Of a stretch of 64,000 bases of DNA, positions 22,280 through 36,219 are shown in pieces; within the stretch, counting starts at the first letter, position 1, and the number at the start of each line of letters is the position of its first letter. The stretch is from Rusavskia elegans (lineage: Eukaryota; Ascomycota; Lecanoromycetes; Teloschistales; Teloschistaceae), in contig SAUG01000044.1 in NCBI GenBank assembly GCA_011316305.1, positions 1 through 64,000 on the forward strand, given 5' to 3'. Below the pieces are notes generated by a model, which did no database searches, had not been told where the DNA came from, and saw only the letters and a program-made list of their open reading frames with translations. The position numbers and the translations under genes are program-made.

Positions 22280-24600
22280 TATAATATAGAGAGGAAGTAA
22301 ATATTCTCTAAAGCTAAATAGTAATAGATATAAAACTATAATTAATAATAACGAATAAAATAAAATAAAAAGTAAAAGTTTACTTTCGTACGATTTATAT
22401 AGAAGTAAATAAGTATATTAACAGGAACTCGCTATCGACTACTATAACTTCGAACTTCGTAACTTTCGAAGTTTTTTTTTTCTTTAATATTATCGATTAT
22501 TTGCTCTATTAATAATAATAATAACTATTATCGCATATAGTATCCAACCCGGCGGCGGCTGGAATTATTATAAAATCTTTACGTAATAATCGATAGCGAA
22601 TTAATAAAGTAGTAATAATTACTCCTAGTAGTAAATATCACCTAAATATAGTATCGGAAACAATAAAATAGAAATATTTAATAATAATAGCGTTTATATT
22701 AGCAGTTTTATTAATTTATTTTAGGAAACGTTACTTTTCTAGATAATTTCCGGTATTAAAATATCGAGATTTATATAGTATTTTTCGGTAAGTTTAATCG
22801 ATTTATTAAAACTATATACTTTTAAGAATTTAATACCCTTTTTATATAAATAAATCGTTTTTAAAATATATACGAATCGCTTTTCTTCGAATAATTAACC
22901 TTCTTCTAGTTATATAGAACTTAATTAAATACGTTTTATAGTTTTTATATTAGCGATATTACCTGTCTCTTCGTATACTATATAAATATAAAATAGAAAT
23001 TCGGAGGTATATATAGTAGCTATCTATAAAAGTACTATTAAAATAAATATCCGTACTTTTTTTTATATAAATCGCAGTCTATAGTTAATATAGAGCTTTC
23101 GTTATAGATATAGATCTCGTAATCTCCTAGAAAACGAGCGGGTACGAAAGTTAGAAGCTATATAGGCGATAATCTTCTACCGCTTCTTCCTATTCCGCTA
23201 TAGCTACGTCGATTATTATCGAAGCGAATTATAGACCGTAACGTTTCTCCGCCCGATTCCCTACGAAATAATAGGGGCTTCGGTCCTCTAGCTTTATCTT
23301 CCTAGCCTACAATTAATAACTCTAATAGACCTGGATATAAAAAAAAACTTTCTATAATTTAAACCGAAATCTCGTCGATAAATATAATTAAAAGAAAAAA
23401 GGCTAGTAGTCGTCTATTAATTAGATTTCCGTCGTATATATTAAGGACTACGAACTCGCCTGGCTATATATCTTTATCGGATATCGATCGTATATAATTA
23501 GAATCTTAGCTCGACTTTATATCTTTTTAGAAATCGTCTCCTATCTTCTCTATACCTTCGGATCTAGGGAGTATACTACCTTTACCGGCTACTTTTACTA
23601 CGCAGCGCTATACTCGTACTTTAGAAATATAGTATATAGCAGCTTAACGTTAAATAAAACGGCTCTAGAGCGAAAGGGAACGCGAATATTTTAATCTCGA
23701 TTTTACTAACAAAGATCGCTTTAGTTCTCGTCGAGTACTTCGGTCTTATTAGAGGCGGTAAATATACTAAAATAGAATAATAATAGATAGTTATTTAGAT
23801 TTCGGCGTAGCTATATTTAAAATATAATAGTTATATTATAAAGGGCGGCCCTATTATATTTTAGCTTTATACTAGAATATAGAAAATCTAATTTTCCGAA
23901 TATTTAATTTAAATTCTTCCGGTTTAATAAATATATATTATATATATCTCGGAATAAAAGATCGTATCTAAAATCGCTATTAAATTTTTATTAAATATAA
24001 TTTTATAAACTAGTAAAAAGTTTCGTTTTAAATATTACTTTAGAATTACTTATATTTTTATTTACTTTTTATTCTATAGGAAATAAACTAGAATAACTTT
24101 TTTTTAAAATTAATAAAAGGTAAAGATATCGTATCTAATTTAAAAATAAAGAATAGTTTAACGTATATAAATATATAAAATAATAAATAAATATAAAAAT
24201 CTAATTAATATTTTTTCTTTCTAAAAATTTATATTTTATTATCGCCTTTTTTATAGAAATTATTTTTAGATATAGATTTATATTTAGATAAATAATTATT
24301 ATCTAGGTTCTCTGCTGATTTTAGTTTATAAAATCTTTTTCGTTTACGTTTTTCGTCTAGTAGAAGTTATTCTATAGTAATTTTCTTTAGTCTTCTACAT
24401 CTATAAAGTATTTTCTATCTAATAGTAATATTTCTTTCTATAATATACTTTTTTATATAATTTCTACTAATTAGATATTTATTAGCTAATTTATTCGGAG
24501 GTTTTAGAATATAAATATTTAAAATTTCCGTTTAAATAATCTTATATAGATTATACTAGTTAACTTCGAACTTTTAAAATTATTTAATCCTAATTAAAAT
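22280..24600 (-). other. family 3 3' internal region, poorly resolved
   Basis: Continuation of the element beyond the integrase. 22,990-23,830 is richer in C and G than its surroundings, but it is still CpA-poor and shows degraded minus-strand frames without a domain I can name. It may be an integrase C-terminal extension or additional captured sequence. Confidence 0.4.
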
Positions 24601-25940
24601 TATATTTCCTTTAATAAAAATATTAGCTTTTATTCGTACTATTATATCCTTAAATACTTTAGTTCGATCGCGCGAAAGAAATAGCGTAGGATCGATTCTC
24701 TTATTATATTCTTCTAGAAAAGGGATAGAAATTTTAGTTAGTAGTATCTGGTTAATACTATAAAGTAAATAGAAAGGTAAAAATCTAGTAGTTATATATA
24801 TACGAATATATATAATAAATAGAACTTAGTTTAAATAAAGATTCTAAATCTTTTTCGGCTATCCGATATAGTATTTAGTAAATATTTTCCCGAAAACTCC
24901 GTTAAACCTTTTAATAGCGCTATTTATTCGTAGGTAATAGAATATTGTATCTCGATACTTGATTTCTAGCAGGCGGTATATCTCGTCTATAACTAGAATC
25001 TAAAAATTTATATCTCGATTAGTAATAATTTTTTTCGGAGTAGGCTGGCCGTCGGATCGGATTTCGAATCCGAATTAGTTAACCCGACCCGACTCGAATC
25101 GGGTTAGATTAAAATATAATCTAATCTAACCGGTTTTTAAATCCGAGTTAGCTAATCCGACCCGATCTACTAAAACTAAATTTTAGCGCTAAACTCTAGT
25201 ATAAAAGTATAATTCTAGTATAAAAATTATACGAATAATTTAAGAAAATTCTAGTTAATTAACTACGCTAGCTAGAAAGATCCTAGTTAGATAAATTATA
25301 TTACCTAATTATATTACTTTTATATATAATTAATTAATATATTATATTTTTATATAATTAAATAAAAAGGTTTAGCAGGTACCCGGATTCGACCCGAGTT
25401 TAACCCGGACCCGACCGTTTAACGAGTCGAACCGGTTCGATCTACTAAAATCAGATCGGATTTCCGACGGTTCGACGGGAACCCGATCCGAAATAGCCAA
25501 TCTACTTCGGAAAACTGTAATTATAGTAGAGCTGATAGATAATAAATTCGGCTAGTATCTCTACTACTACGTTTAGAAATAACTATATTATAGATTATCT
25601 AATAGCGTAGTTAATTATAGTTATAATCTATTTATTATCTTATTCGATTTCTAATAAAAGACCGATAAAATCGAATTTCTAATATTTAAAAGGATTTAAT
25701 CTATTTTTCTAGATATCACAAAGATATATTATATCTCGTTTAATATCGCGAAAATCAGTAGTAAACTAATATTCGAGATAGTATTTAATATAATACTTAA
25801 TATCTTTTTTTATTTCGGGCTACTACTATTTTATACGAATAATATCTATTATTATCTTATATAAATATTAATTATATTATTTATAGATATAGTCTAGAAA
25901 GTCTATACGAGCCTATACTAGTATATAAAATATCCAACTA
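24600..25940 (-). pseudogene. family 3 integrase, split by a MITE
   Basis: Minus-strand reading gives a Ty3/gypsy integrase core right of the MITE (25,505-25,760: FDFIGLLLEIE, then TIINYAIRQSI, then ILAEFIIYQLYYNYSFP). It resumes left of the MITE at 25,032 with ITNRDINF (from ITDRG-type), EIYRLLEIKYRD and RFNGVFGKIFTKYY. The catalytic Asp codons are partly Asn. The MITE sits exactly between the Y-x-Y-G-x-P and T-D-R-G blocks. Confidence 0.8.
25041..25504 (+). mobile_element. hAT-type MITE 1 (464 bp)
   Basis: Terminal inverted repeats TAGGCTGGCC and (right end, reversed) TAGATTGGCT, variants of TAGACTGGCC. Flanks TTTCGGAG (25,033-25,040) and CTTCGGAA (25,505-25,512) form an 8-bp target duplication differing only by RIP-type transitions. 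The subterminal regions are packed with CCCGAC/GTCGGG-like motifs. No coding capacity. It interrupts the family 3 integrase. Confidence 0.8.
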
Positions 25941-25949
25941 TTCTAAAAC

Positions 25950-27450
25950 GAGTTCCGGTATTATACTATATTATTTTTAATTCGGAAATAGTATTTATAT
26001 TCCTTTAAAATAGCTTTTATTTCCGGATTATTAGATAGAGTTCCGGATTCCGTATAAATTCTAATAGTATTGTTAAATAAAAGCGTACGATTATTAACTT
26101 TACTAGTAAATAGCTAGAAGTTTCCTCTTTAATTTAGTATATCTACTACCGTTATTCTATTATCCGGTTTATATTTAATATCGAATTTATATTTTCTATA
26201 TTCCGCGAGCTAGCGAACGATCTTTCTAGAAAGTTTAATAGTAATTTTAAAGTATTATAAGTTTATATAAATCGTTTTAATAATTATAGTTATTCCGTTT
26301 TCGATATAGCAATACTATCGCCGTAGAGATTTTTTAATAGTAAAAAGTTCTCGTTCGTAGGTAGCGTAATTATATTCTGCAGATATAAATACTTTACTTT
26401 CGAAAGTAATAGGCTATTTAATATTATCGATATTAATTTAATAAAAAACAGCGTTCTATCTAAAATCGGAAGTATCCGCTTCGATAATAAAAGATAGGAT
26501 TATATCGGGCTAAATAAATACTTTATCGTTTATTATAATATTTTTAATTAGTTCGTATATATTTCGAGTTAAAAAATTTATTCGAATTAGTTTATACTTT
26601 TTACTTTCCGAGCCTTAAATTCACTTATAGAAAGGCCCGTATATTAGGGCGAAATCTTCTATAAATCTCCGGTAATAGATATATAACTTTAAAAAAGACT
26701 ATATATTATATACCGTTTATAGTAGTAGCCAGTCTCTAATAACTTTTATCTTTATCGTATTTATACGGGCTTTTCTATTACTAATAATATATCTATAGAA
26801 TTTAATATACTTCCAGAAAAACAGATACTTCGAAGGTTTCGCGAATAGTTAGTTTTTTTCGAGTACTTCTATAATAGTTTTAATATACTATAAATATTTC
26901 TCTTTATTCATCGAATAGATTAAAATATTATCGAGGTAAATAACTACGAAATCGTCGAGGAATAGTCTAAATATATCGTTTATTAAATTTTAGAATACTA
27001 TAGATATATTCGTTAACCTAAATAATATAACCAAGAATTATATTTATTTACTTTAGTATTAAAAGCCGTTTTCGTATAATTATTTTTAATAATATTAATC
27101 TACTAGTAACCGTTTATTAGATTAATTTTACTAAAGTACTTTACTATCTCGATAGTATCTAGATAATTTTAAATATTAAATAATAGATATCAATTTATTA
27201 TAGTTATATTAATAAGACTTCGATAGTCGATATATATACGCTAGTTACCGTTCTTTTTTTTAATAAAAAAAACGGACGCGCTCTAAGAAAATTAATTTAG
27301 TCGAATTAATCTTTACTTAATAAAATATTTAATCTAATATTTCTATTTTTTATTCTATTTAGGAAATAAGCTATAATAAATTTAATTAATAGATCGAATA
27401 TCGCCGGTTTTAATTATATAATCTAATAGCTTCTCCGGTAGTAATTTTAA
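25950..27450 (-). pseudogene. family 3 reverse transcriptase and RNase H
   Basis: RT blocks on the minus strand: YIDYRSLINITIIN, KYFSKINLINGY, then the catalytic box at 26,927-26,938 reading YLDN (YLDD), followed by ILIYSMNKEKY. RNase H follows at about 26,530-26,130 (IEADTSDFRQSAVFYQ). In-frame TAA/TAG. It belongs to Ty3/gypsy by order and motifs and differs from families 1 and 2. Confidence 0.85.
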
Positions 27451-27499
27451 CGGCAGATTATTTTAAAGACGATCCAAAAGTTTCGGGCTAAAAACTCTA

Positions 27500-28285
27500 T
27501 CTAGTTCTTTATAGCCTATTATCTTTTAGACCGGATTAAATTATTTTAGAAAATTAGATTCGTTTCGTATAATATATAGGCAGGCCTATACGCCTTTTCT
27601 AATAAATTATTCGAATCTTCTAAAATTAATTTTGGAAAATTCGATCGGGATATTTTTAAAAATTTATAAATAATATATATTCGAGGCGCTATATAACCGA
27701 TATATAATTCTATCTTTTTAGATTCGTACTCCTAGAATATTATAGTTAGATACTAAACTATACTACTTTTAGAAGTCTTTCCCGAAAATTAGATTATAGT
27801 TTATATCTAGTACTATATAAAAAATAGTAGTAGAAAAAACTCTATAAAACTATAAAAGTTCTATCGTTTCTAAAATATTTATAGTTTTATTACCTTTAAA
27901 CTATATTCTATCCGATAACTTTTAAAGTTCTAATTCTAAAAGGTTAATAATACGCCTAGTAATAAAGTAGTTAGTAGTATCTAAATCAATAAAGATTTCG
28001 AAATAATTTCTACTAATTTCTAGATTAAACCGTATCTATTTATTAAAGCACGGTATTCGATCTATATATAAAAGTCGCTTACTATTTTATATATTTTTAA
28101 ACGACGATATTATATCGCGGGAAATAGTTAAAGTTTCTTCCGGTATTTTTTTAGAAGTTATTTCTAATTTCTCGATCTTTACCTTAACTAGACCGAGCTA
28201 TCCCTCTATTATTAAAGGCTTTATATCGGTATTATATATACGCCTAGATATATATAACGCTATTTATTTTCCGACGATCTATTAT
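27500..28285 (-). pseudogene. family 3 protease region
   Basis: Lies between gag and RT where an aspartic protease is expected. Degraded minus-strand frame without a certain DTG motif, so the assignment rests on gene order. Confidence 0.45.
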
Positions 28286-28295
28286 TAGCCGTCGC

Positions 28296-28711
28296 TAGAC
28301 TGGCCATTTCGAATCGGATTCCCGTCGAATCCTATAACCCGACTCGATTTCTTAGCGAGTCGAATCCGAGTCGAATTCGGATCGAACTCGAATACCCGCC
28401 AAACTTTCTATATATAGTATTATTTTATATCTAATAATATATTAAATTATTTCATCTAAATTTACTAGAATTATTCTAGCTAGCGTGGTTAATTAATTAG
28501 AAATTTTTTAAATAAATCGGTATAATTTTTATATTAGAATTATATTTTTATACTAGAGTTTAGCGCTAAAATTTTATTTTAGCGGGTCGGATCGGATTAG
28601 CTAACCCGGATTCGAAACCCGGCCGGATCGGATTATATTTTTATCTAATCCGACTCGGATTAGATCGGATTAGCTAATTCGGATTCGAAATTCGACCCGA
28701 CGGCCAGTCTA
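28296..28711 (-). mobile_element. hAT-type MITE 2 (416 bp)
   Basis: Perfect 10-bp inverted termini TAGACTGGCC and GGCCAGTCTA. A perfect 8-bp target duplication GCCGTCGC lies at 28,288-28,295 and 28,712-28,719. It is in opposite orientation to MITE 1 and the least degraded of the family. Inserted in family 3 upstream of the protease. Confidence 0.9.
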
Positions 28712-29211
28712 GCCGTCGCCGATAGGCCTTTTTTTTTAGAAAAAGTCTATCCCGCGGGAGTATATCCCGGAATATAAATATTCTAGTAATTTTTTTCGCG
28801 ATAGCTAGGTTTTCTATAATTATAGTATTTATTCGTACTATTTAATTCCTTTTATCTATTTCCTCCTCCTCGACTACTTCGGCTTCGGCCGCGGCTATTT
28901 CGACTATTTCGACTAGTATTTATAGAATTAATCTCGGCGGTATTAGATTATTTAACCGTCGAAAAAGTTATAGTATCTCGGTTACTATAGTATTTAGTAG
29001 TAATCTTTTCGAATATTATTATAGTATTTATAATATTTATTAAATTTACTAATTATCGACTTTATTATTATAAAACGATATATTTTTTAGTAGTTATTTA
29101 GAACTAGATTATAGATAATCGATAAAATACTTTAAAGCAATATATTCGCTAATTTTACTATTAATATCTATATATAATTTAATAAAAGCAGAATAATAGT
29201 TTTTAATATCG
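28712..29211 (-). pseudogene. family 3 gag, C-terminal part
   Basis: A zinc knuckle at 28,786-28,827 keeps CX2CX4HX4C spacing with Tyr at the metal positions. An Arg/Ser/Gly-rich stretch (SRNSRNSRGRSRSSRGGG) precedes it, typical of nucleocapsid. The frame runs into the insertion point of copy B at 29,211 and continues beyond 35,877. Confidence 0.8.
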
Positions 29212-29705
29212 TGTTATAGGGCTATCTAGGGAGTCTGGTATCTTCAAAGGTTAGTTGGACTTATTAGTATATCTATTAACGAAGGTATAATAGATAATTA
29301 TTTTAAATTAATATAAAAATAAATTAGTTTAATTACTAGAATAGTATATAGCGATAACTAATAAATTAAATATAAATTATAAATATATCGAGTTCGGGAT
29401 CTATATAGATAAATAAAATCCTCTACTATTTAGGTTATTTATAGACTAATATAACTAAAATAGCTTTATTTTAAAGTATTTACTCGCTAAAACTATTAAG
29501 ACTAAGTTTACTTATAGTATCTTTTTACTAAAACTACTAAAATTAGGATATTTAAAGTATTTATTTATTAAAACTACTAAGATATTCCTTAATACTAATA
29601 CTAAAGCCGTCCTATATATCTTTATCTATTAAAACGTAATAGAAAATCCTATACTATCTTAAATATTACTATATTCCCGAAAGTATACTGCCTATATTTA
29701 TAATA
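29212..29705 (-). repeat. copy B 3' LTR (494 bp)
   Basis: TGTTATAG at the outer end survives unmutated; the inner end is TATAATA. Pairs with 35,384-35,877. Confidence 0.9.
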
Positions 29706-29762
29706 CTAGGTCCTCTTTTTAGATTTTTTTTTCTAAAAAACTATCGTCCCTTCTTTCTTATA

Positions 29763-30180
29763 GGTAAAAGGAGAAAACTATTAATTAAAAATTATTATAA
29801 AAAAGTCCTTTTATTAGGTATCGGTATATTAGCTATATATTCTTATCGGAATTATTTCTAGTTAGAGAAATTCTATCGCGTCGGCGAAGGTTCCGAGAAA
29901 TATATAGATTATATAAAGTAAGCCTATTTTTATAATTTTATTCCGTTAGATACTACGCGCTGGCGTTATTTTAAAAATAAATATAAAAAGTTAAAGAAAA
30001 AATTATATAAAATATATACGAAATAGTAGCGTTTATTTTATTAGTTAAATTATATTAAGGAAAAGTAGTATATTATAGTTAATAGTAAACTATAAAATAT
30101 CGAAGAGCTAGAATATAAAGTTATTACTATAGATCCGTTTTTTTCCGTAGATCTAAATCCTTTTATTAATATAGTTTCTA
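29763..30180 (+). pseudogene. antisense open frame in family 1 copy B
   Basis: Homologue of the antisense frame in copy A, again opposite to gag-pol and next to the 3' LTR. It begins GKRRKLLIKNYYKKV, then a hydrophobic run LLLGIGILAI, then GEGSEKYIDYIK, a Lys-rich helix (FKNKYKKLKKKLYK) and NIEELEYKVITIDPFFSVDL. Stops are RIP-type only, and substitutions between the two copies keep the reading. Product unknown; possibly a small membrane-anchored protein. Confidence 0.5.
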
Positions 30181-30249
30181 AATAGATTCTTCTATCTAAT
30201 AATTTCTATTAGTCGATAATTTTTTTAGTTCCTTTTAATAGAACTATTA

Positions 30250-33200
30250 TAGAGCCTTCTAGTAGTTTATTAAGTATTTTTTAGATTCCTAGATATTTTC
30301 TAAAATAGGGTAACCTTTCTATTTAATTAGATAGTTCTAACCTTTTTATTATAGGATCTTTTCGATTATAAAGGTATTTTCCTTTTATATTTCGAAGTTA
30401 AATATCTATTATAATAGTATTCCGGAATCGGTTAGTTTTAAAAGAAATATATAGAATACCGGTTATATTTTTATATCTTTAGGTAAATTAAATTCGAAGT
30501 TCTAGAATCCTCTAATCTTTTTAATTAAAAATAGTCTAACTTTAATATAGTCGAGATTTTTATTTAGAATCTTTATTTTTAGATTTTTCGTAAGAAGGTA
30601 TACCTTATCTCCTTTTTTTAACTAAGGTACTATTTTTTATTTTTTATTCTAGTATTTACCCGAATATTCCTATATTTTTAGGATATTTCTATAGATCTTT
30701 TTCTAAATTTCGATTTTTTAGATTATTAATTCCGCTAACTTATATAGTAGCGGTTATCTAAATAAATTCGGTTATTTCCTATTATCGGTATAGAACGGTA
30801 TTTTTTTTTATTATACTAGATTCTTTTATATTAAATATTTATTACGCTATTAGTAAAAGCGAAATCTAATTATCTTAAGCGTCGTTAATATAATACTTTA
30901 AATATTACTCGAGCGTCTAGTTAGTATATTCTATCTATCTATCCGTTATCGGATAAAAGGCTATTAATATTTTTAATTTAATACTAAGTAGAAGAATAAG
31001 TATTTTTAACTAGTTTAAAGTAAAGAGTTTATTTCTATTATTTATTAATACTTCTAGTAATCCGTAGTACCGAAATAATCGATCTAAGATAATAAATCCA
31101 AGTTATTCTATTATAAAGTCTTTTTTTAATAGAATTACGTAGATATATTTCGTAAGTCTATCTACTATACTAAATATTAAATTATATTTTATATTTATCG
31201 TCGGGTCTTTTAATTTCGGGAGTTTAATAATAAAGTTTAATATAACTTCCTTCTATAGTAAGTCCGGTAGTTCCTAATATTAGATCTCTCTATAACGAAT
31301 ATATATACTATATTTATTTTACTAATAATAAAGATATCTTTTAATATATATCTCGATACGTTACTTTATATTAGAAAACTAGTAATACTATTATAAAAGT
31401 TATATTATTTTTATTACGCCTAAATATCTTTATAGCGTTCTATTATAGTATTCTTTAATATATTTATTAATTTTATTATCTAGTATTTATAACTTTTCCT
31501 TTTTAATAGAAAACTATTTCTAGTCGTTTTTAAATATACGCAGTATTATATTTATCCTATACTAATTTACTAATAGTAATCTATTTTTATTAACTTTAAA
31601 GATACTATTATTATAAACCTCCTTTATTTTTATATAATTACTTCTTCGATTTAAAATATCTACTTTTCTATTTTCTTTACCTAGAGTATAGTATATTTTA
31701 AATTTATACTAACCGAGGAATTTAGACTATCCTATTTATTTTCTATTAAGCTATTTTATTATTATAAAATATAAGAGGTTTTTATAGTCTATAAAAATAG
31801 TTAATTCTAGTAATCCTTCGGTATATATTTTCTATTATTTTAGTATAGCTATTATAGCTAGTAGTTCTTTATTATATATATCGTAATACTATTCCGCTAG
31901 TAATAATTTTCTGGATATATATACTATTAGGTACTATTTACTATCGTATTATTATAGAAGGTATATTTCTATAGCTAGATCTAACGAATTTATTTCTATT
32001 CGTAATAGTTTTTTTAGATCGAATATTTTAAGTACTAGGTCTTTTATATATTTTCCTTTAAAATCTTTAAATATTTATTATTTTTTTTCTTCCTAGTACT
32101 ATTTAATAGCGTCTTTTATTAAAGCTATTAGAGCGAGAGCTCTTTTAGAATAGTTTTTTATAAACTTTTAATTATAGTTTATAAATCCGAAAAAGTTCTA
32201 AATTTTCTTTATATTTATTAGTATCTTCTATTCTATAATAGCTTTTAATTTACTAGAGTCGATACGTAGTCTATTTCGTTTTATTATAAATTCTAGAAAG
32301 TTAATCTCTTTTTTATAGAATTTATACTTTTCTGGTTTAAAGCGTAAATTTCTCCTTTCTAGATATTTAAAAACTTTATTAATATATTATTTATATTCTT
32401 TAAGTATTTTAGAAAAAACTAGAATATTATCGAGGTAGACGATAATAAATATATTAAGATATTTTCTTAATATATTATTAATTATATTTTAATAGATTAC
32501 CGGGGCGTTTATAAATCTAAACGGTATTATTATTTATTTATAATAACCGTACCGTATTCGGAAAGCTATTTTCTATCTTTTTCCGGTTTTTATTTATATA
32601 AGATTATATATTCTTCGAAAGTCGAATTTTATAAAATATTTTACTTTAGAGAATCTATTTTAGAGTTCGCTAATATTTAGTAATAGATATCTATTTTTAA
32701 TAAAAATATTATTTAGCTTCCGGTAATTAATATATAAACGGAATATTCCGTCCTTTTTAAATATAAAGAGGATCGGATATCCTACTAGTAATTAAAATTT
32801 TCTAATAAATCTCTTTTTTATATTTTTATCCAGGTATTTATAGAATATTTTAAACTCTATTATAGATAATAGATAGATAGATCTAAATATAGATTATTTA
32901 TCTAGTTTAAATCTAATTTTATAATTCTATATCTAGTATTTAGATAGTACTTTTATAGTTACTTCTTTTCGAAATAAATTTATCTAATTTTTATATTTAT
33001 CTAGAACCTTTTCTAATAGATTTTCTATTAATATTTTATTAGATAGTATAGAATTTTCGAAAGGTTTATAATTTTTCTTTTAATTTCTATTTTATTAATC
33101 TAGCTAACCTCTACCGGTATCTAATAAATCGAACCTAAATAGTTTTTAATTATTTTTTTTCGAAATTATAAGTTCGCGTTTTATATTCTATTTTTTATCT

Positions 33201-34250
33201 ATTCGAGATCGCTATTTTAATATAGGCTAAATATTTTCTATATAGAAGTATCGTTTAAAGCTAAATATTCTTTTCTCCTAGTCTATTACTAGATTATAAT
33301 CCTTTAACTAAAATATTCTAAGTACGATATTATAGCTAGCTATCTAAATAATATTAAACTAAAGTTCTTTTTAGTACTAGTTAATTATTATTTAAAGTAG
33401 TATTACTTCTTCTATAACCTTTCTATTTCTATTCGGTATTTTATTTCTATTAATAACTATTAAGATATATAGGTCCTTTTTTTTAATCCGAAGGAATCTT
33501 TTTTTTATAGCTAAATCTTTTAATACGAAATTTCCGGTTATATCTAAATTAATAAATACTTTAACCTTCTATAGTCTATTATTAATTTTAATAATTTTTT
33601 GAATCTCGAGTATATATATATAGCTAGCTAAATTTAGTTATTTTTTCCGGGCTATAAAATTATATACTCGTAATATATCTATTACTATAAGATTTTAACT
33701 TTTCCTAAATTATTTTTAATATTTTTATACTTTCCGTCTTTATAGTTTACCTGCGAAATATATCTATAGAGAGTCTAATTAAAGATTCTATTTCTTTTTT
33801 ACTATTTTTTCTAATATTTATATCTACTATAAATAATATATTTAGAATAATTATAAATATTATAATTTCCGATTTTAATAGATTTTATAGAAGTATATCG
33901 GCGTAGTTTTAATAGATACTATCTAGTTCCTTCCTTTTCTAATTTATAGATTCTGCAGTTATTATTATAGCAGGCGATCTAACTAAATAGTATATATTAA
34001 TTATCTATTATTATATTTTCCTATTATAATATTAGTTTAGAAATATCTTTATTTTTAGAGGCGTTACTTCCTAGTCCTACTAATTATTTTAGAGATATTC
34101 GTTATTAATATATATTTTATAAGTATATTTAAATCCTTTATAAATTACTATAAATTCTTTATTTACTAGTTTTTTATTATAAAGAGCTTAAAGGTATACT
34201 AGTCTAACGTCTTCTATTATTATAATCTTTTATCTAGAGGCGGCTTTCCT
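30250..34250 (-). pseudogene. copy B pol remnant
   Basis: Minus-strand counterpart of copy A pol. The RT catalytic box at 32,426-32,437 reads YLDN, less damaged than in copy A (YFNN). The chromodomain, integrase, RNase H and RT follow in the same order from left to right in plus coordinates. Numerous RIP stops. Confidence 0.85.
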
Positions 34251-34299
34251 TTTAATAGATTTTATTAATATTTATAGCGAAGTATTATTTATTATAGCT

Positions 34300-35360
34300 T
34301 CCTATAATACTTTATTATTTTCTATAAATATAAATTCTTTATCCGAGCTAGCTTTCTAGGATTTAGAACTACTATTATCGTCTTTTAAAATAATTTTTTA
34401 CTAGTTTTTAGATTTCCTTAACGTAGCGTTAAGCTGTTATTATTATATCTTATTTAATTAATACTTTTTTATAAAGTAGCTTGGTTTACTATAATTATAG
34501 TATATTTTAAGATTTTTATTTTTTTTATTATCTCTAGAGTTTTTCCCTTTATATCGCTATTATATAGAGTCTAGTTCTATAGATATAGGTCCGTAATAGC
34601 TATTTCCGGTCCTTTTATTTAGTAGCTATCTTTTATATAGCTTTCTAAAATAGTATTCTACGCTAGTTTATAGTCTTCTATTATAGTATTTTTCTATATC
34701 TCTTTTATATAATTTATTATCGAGGTCGATAGATATTTTAATTAGATTATCTAAGGTTTTATATATTCGACCGTTATATATAAATTCGTTTTTTACTCGC
34801 TCTTTTAATCCTCGTCTATATATTACGTATAAGGCGTTATTATTTTATTCCGTTAGTAATAACTACTTCTTAAACCGTATAATATATTCCGATACTACGG
34901 TTTTCTACTAAAGGTATTAAATAATATATTTAGTAGTTAGGATTTCGTTTAAAATTCCGAAGATATTATAAATAGCTTTTTTAAACTATATAAATTATAC
35001 GGAGATATATTTATTATCTTCTTCGTTATCTATATATTAGTATAGGAAAGGTTTTATCTAGTACTAGGCTCGTTTCCGAAAATAAAATATAGTAAAAAGA
35101 GTTTTTTTTTTTTCGGGTATAGGATAGAATACGAAGTATATATCTAATTATATAAGCTAATTTTCTAGTTTATTCCGGTCTCTATAGTATTTATTAGGCT
35201 TATTAGTTTTAATACTATAACCGTAGTAATTAGTAGTAGAAATACTAACCTTTTTATTACTACTATTATCTTTTATCTAGATCTCTTTACCTTTAGGTTC
35301 GGACTATTTTACTATAGAATTAGAGTTACTTAGGGTAGGAATTTAACGTTAACCTATAAT
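34300..35360 (-). pseudogene. copy B gag remnant
   Basis: Zinc knuckle at 34,461-34,502 with Tyr for Cys/His; capsid part closely parallels 1-760 and 61.9-63.3 kb. Confidence 0.8.
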
Positions 35361-35383
35361 AGATATCTTAAAGGTATTTAAAG

Positions 35384-35877
35384 TATTATAGGACTATCTA
35401 GAGGGTCTAGTATTTCTAAAAGTTAGTTAGATTTATTAATATATCTATAGACGAAGGTATAATAGATAATTACTTTAAATTAATATAAAAATAAGTTAGT
35501 TTAATTACTAGAGCAGTATATAGCGATAACTAATAAAATAAATATAAATTATAAAGGTATCGAATTCGGGATCAATATAGATAAATAAAATCCTCTACTA
35601 TTTAGGTTATTTATAAATTAAAATAACTAAAATAGCTTTATTTTAAAGTACTTACTCGCTAAAACTACTAAAACTAAATTTATTTATAGTATTTATTTAC
35701 TAAGACTACTAAGATTTGGGTACTTAAAGTATTTATTTACTAAAACTACTAAGATATTCTTTAGTATTAATACTAAAGCCGTCCTATATATCTCTGCCTA
35801 TTAAAGTATAAAAGAAAATCCTGCGCTGTCCTAAATACTACCGCGTTCCCGAAGGTACGCCGCCTGTATTTATAATA
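35384..35877 (-). repeat. copy B 5' LTR (494 bp)
   Basis: TATTATAG at the inner end, TATAATA at the outer end. Same length as its partner. Followed on the right by TATCG, the target duplication. Confidence 0.9.
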
Positions 35878-35882
35878 TATCG

Positions 35883-36219
35883 CTAAATTTTTTATTTTAG
35901 GCTAACCTACGCTAAATAGCTAAAGCGTTTTCTATAAAATTCGATTTATTTTATCGTTCTAGAAAGGCTTTTTTAAAATATTTCTAGAAGCTTTAATTTA
36001 GATTAGAGACCTATTTAATATACTACGGCTTAATATCGTTAATAAAATATTAATTACTATAGAAAACGAAATCCGCAATAGTTATATTATAAAATAAATA
36101 GTAGTATTTATAGCGGCAGAGCCAGGTATAGACGATATAGTAGTTATATTTATAACCTTTAAAGTCAGGAAACTTCTTATTATAGACGTCCTATATTACG
36201 TAGACTATATATTATAAGC
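35883..36219 (-). pseudogene. family 3 gag, middle part
   Basis: Minus-strand Gag trace (FKKAFLER, then NKSNFIENALAI) that rejoins 29,211 when copy B and one TATCG are removed, giving FSDIKNYYSAFIKLY across the junction. Confidence 0.7.

Larger units (their letters stand above)
29212..35877 (-). mobile_element. Ty3/gypsy family 1 copy B, complete (6,666 bp)
   Basis: Two LTRs of 494 bp each, identical termini (TGTTATA...TATAACA, RIP-altered), and a perfect 5-bp target duplication TATCG at 29,207-29,211 and 35,878-35,882. It is inserted in the gag of family 3, and the family 3 frame continues across once it is removed. Internal organisation mirrors copy A. No obvious tRNA primer-binding site follows the 5' LTR. 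Confidence 0.93.

Noticed and set aside
25041..25504. Tc1/mariner origin of the MITE family, from TA next to the TIR
   Set aside because: TA is part of the TIR itself. The duplicated flanks are 8 bp in several copies, which fits hAT.
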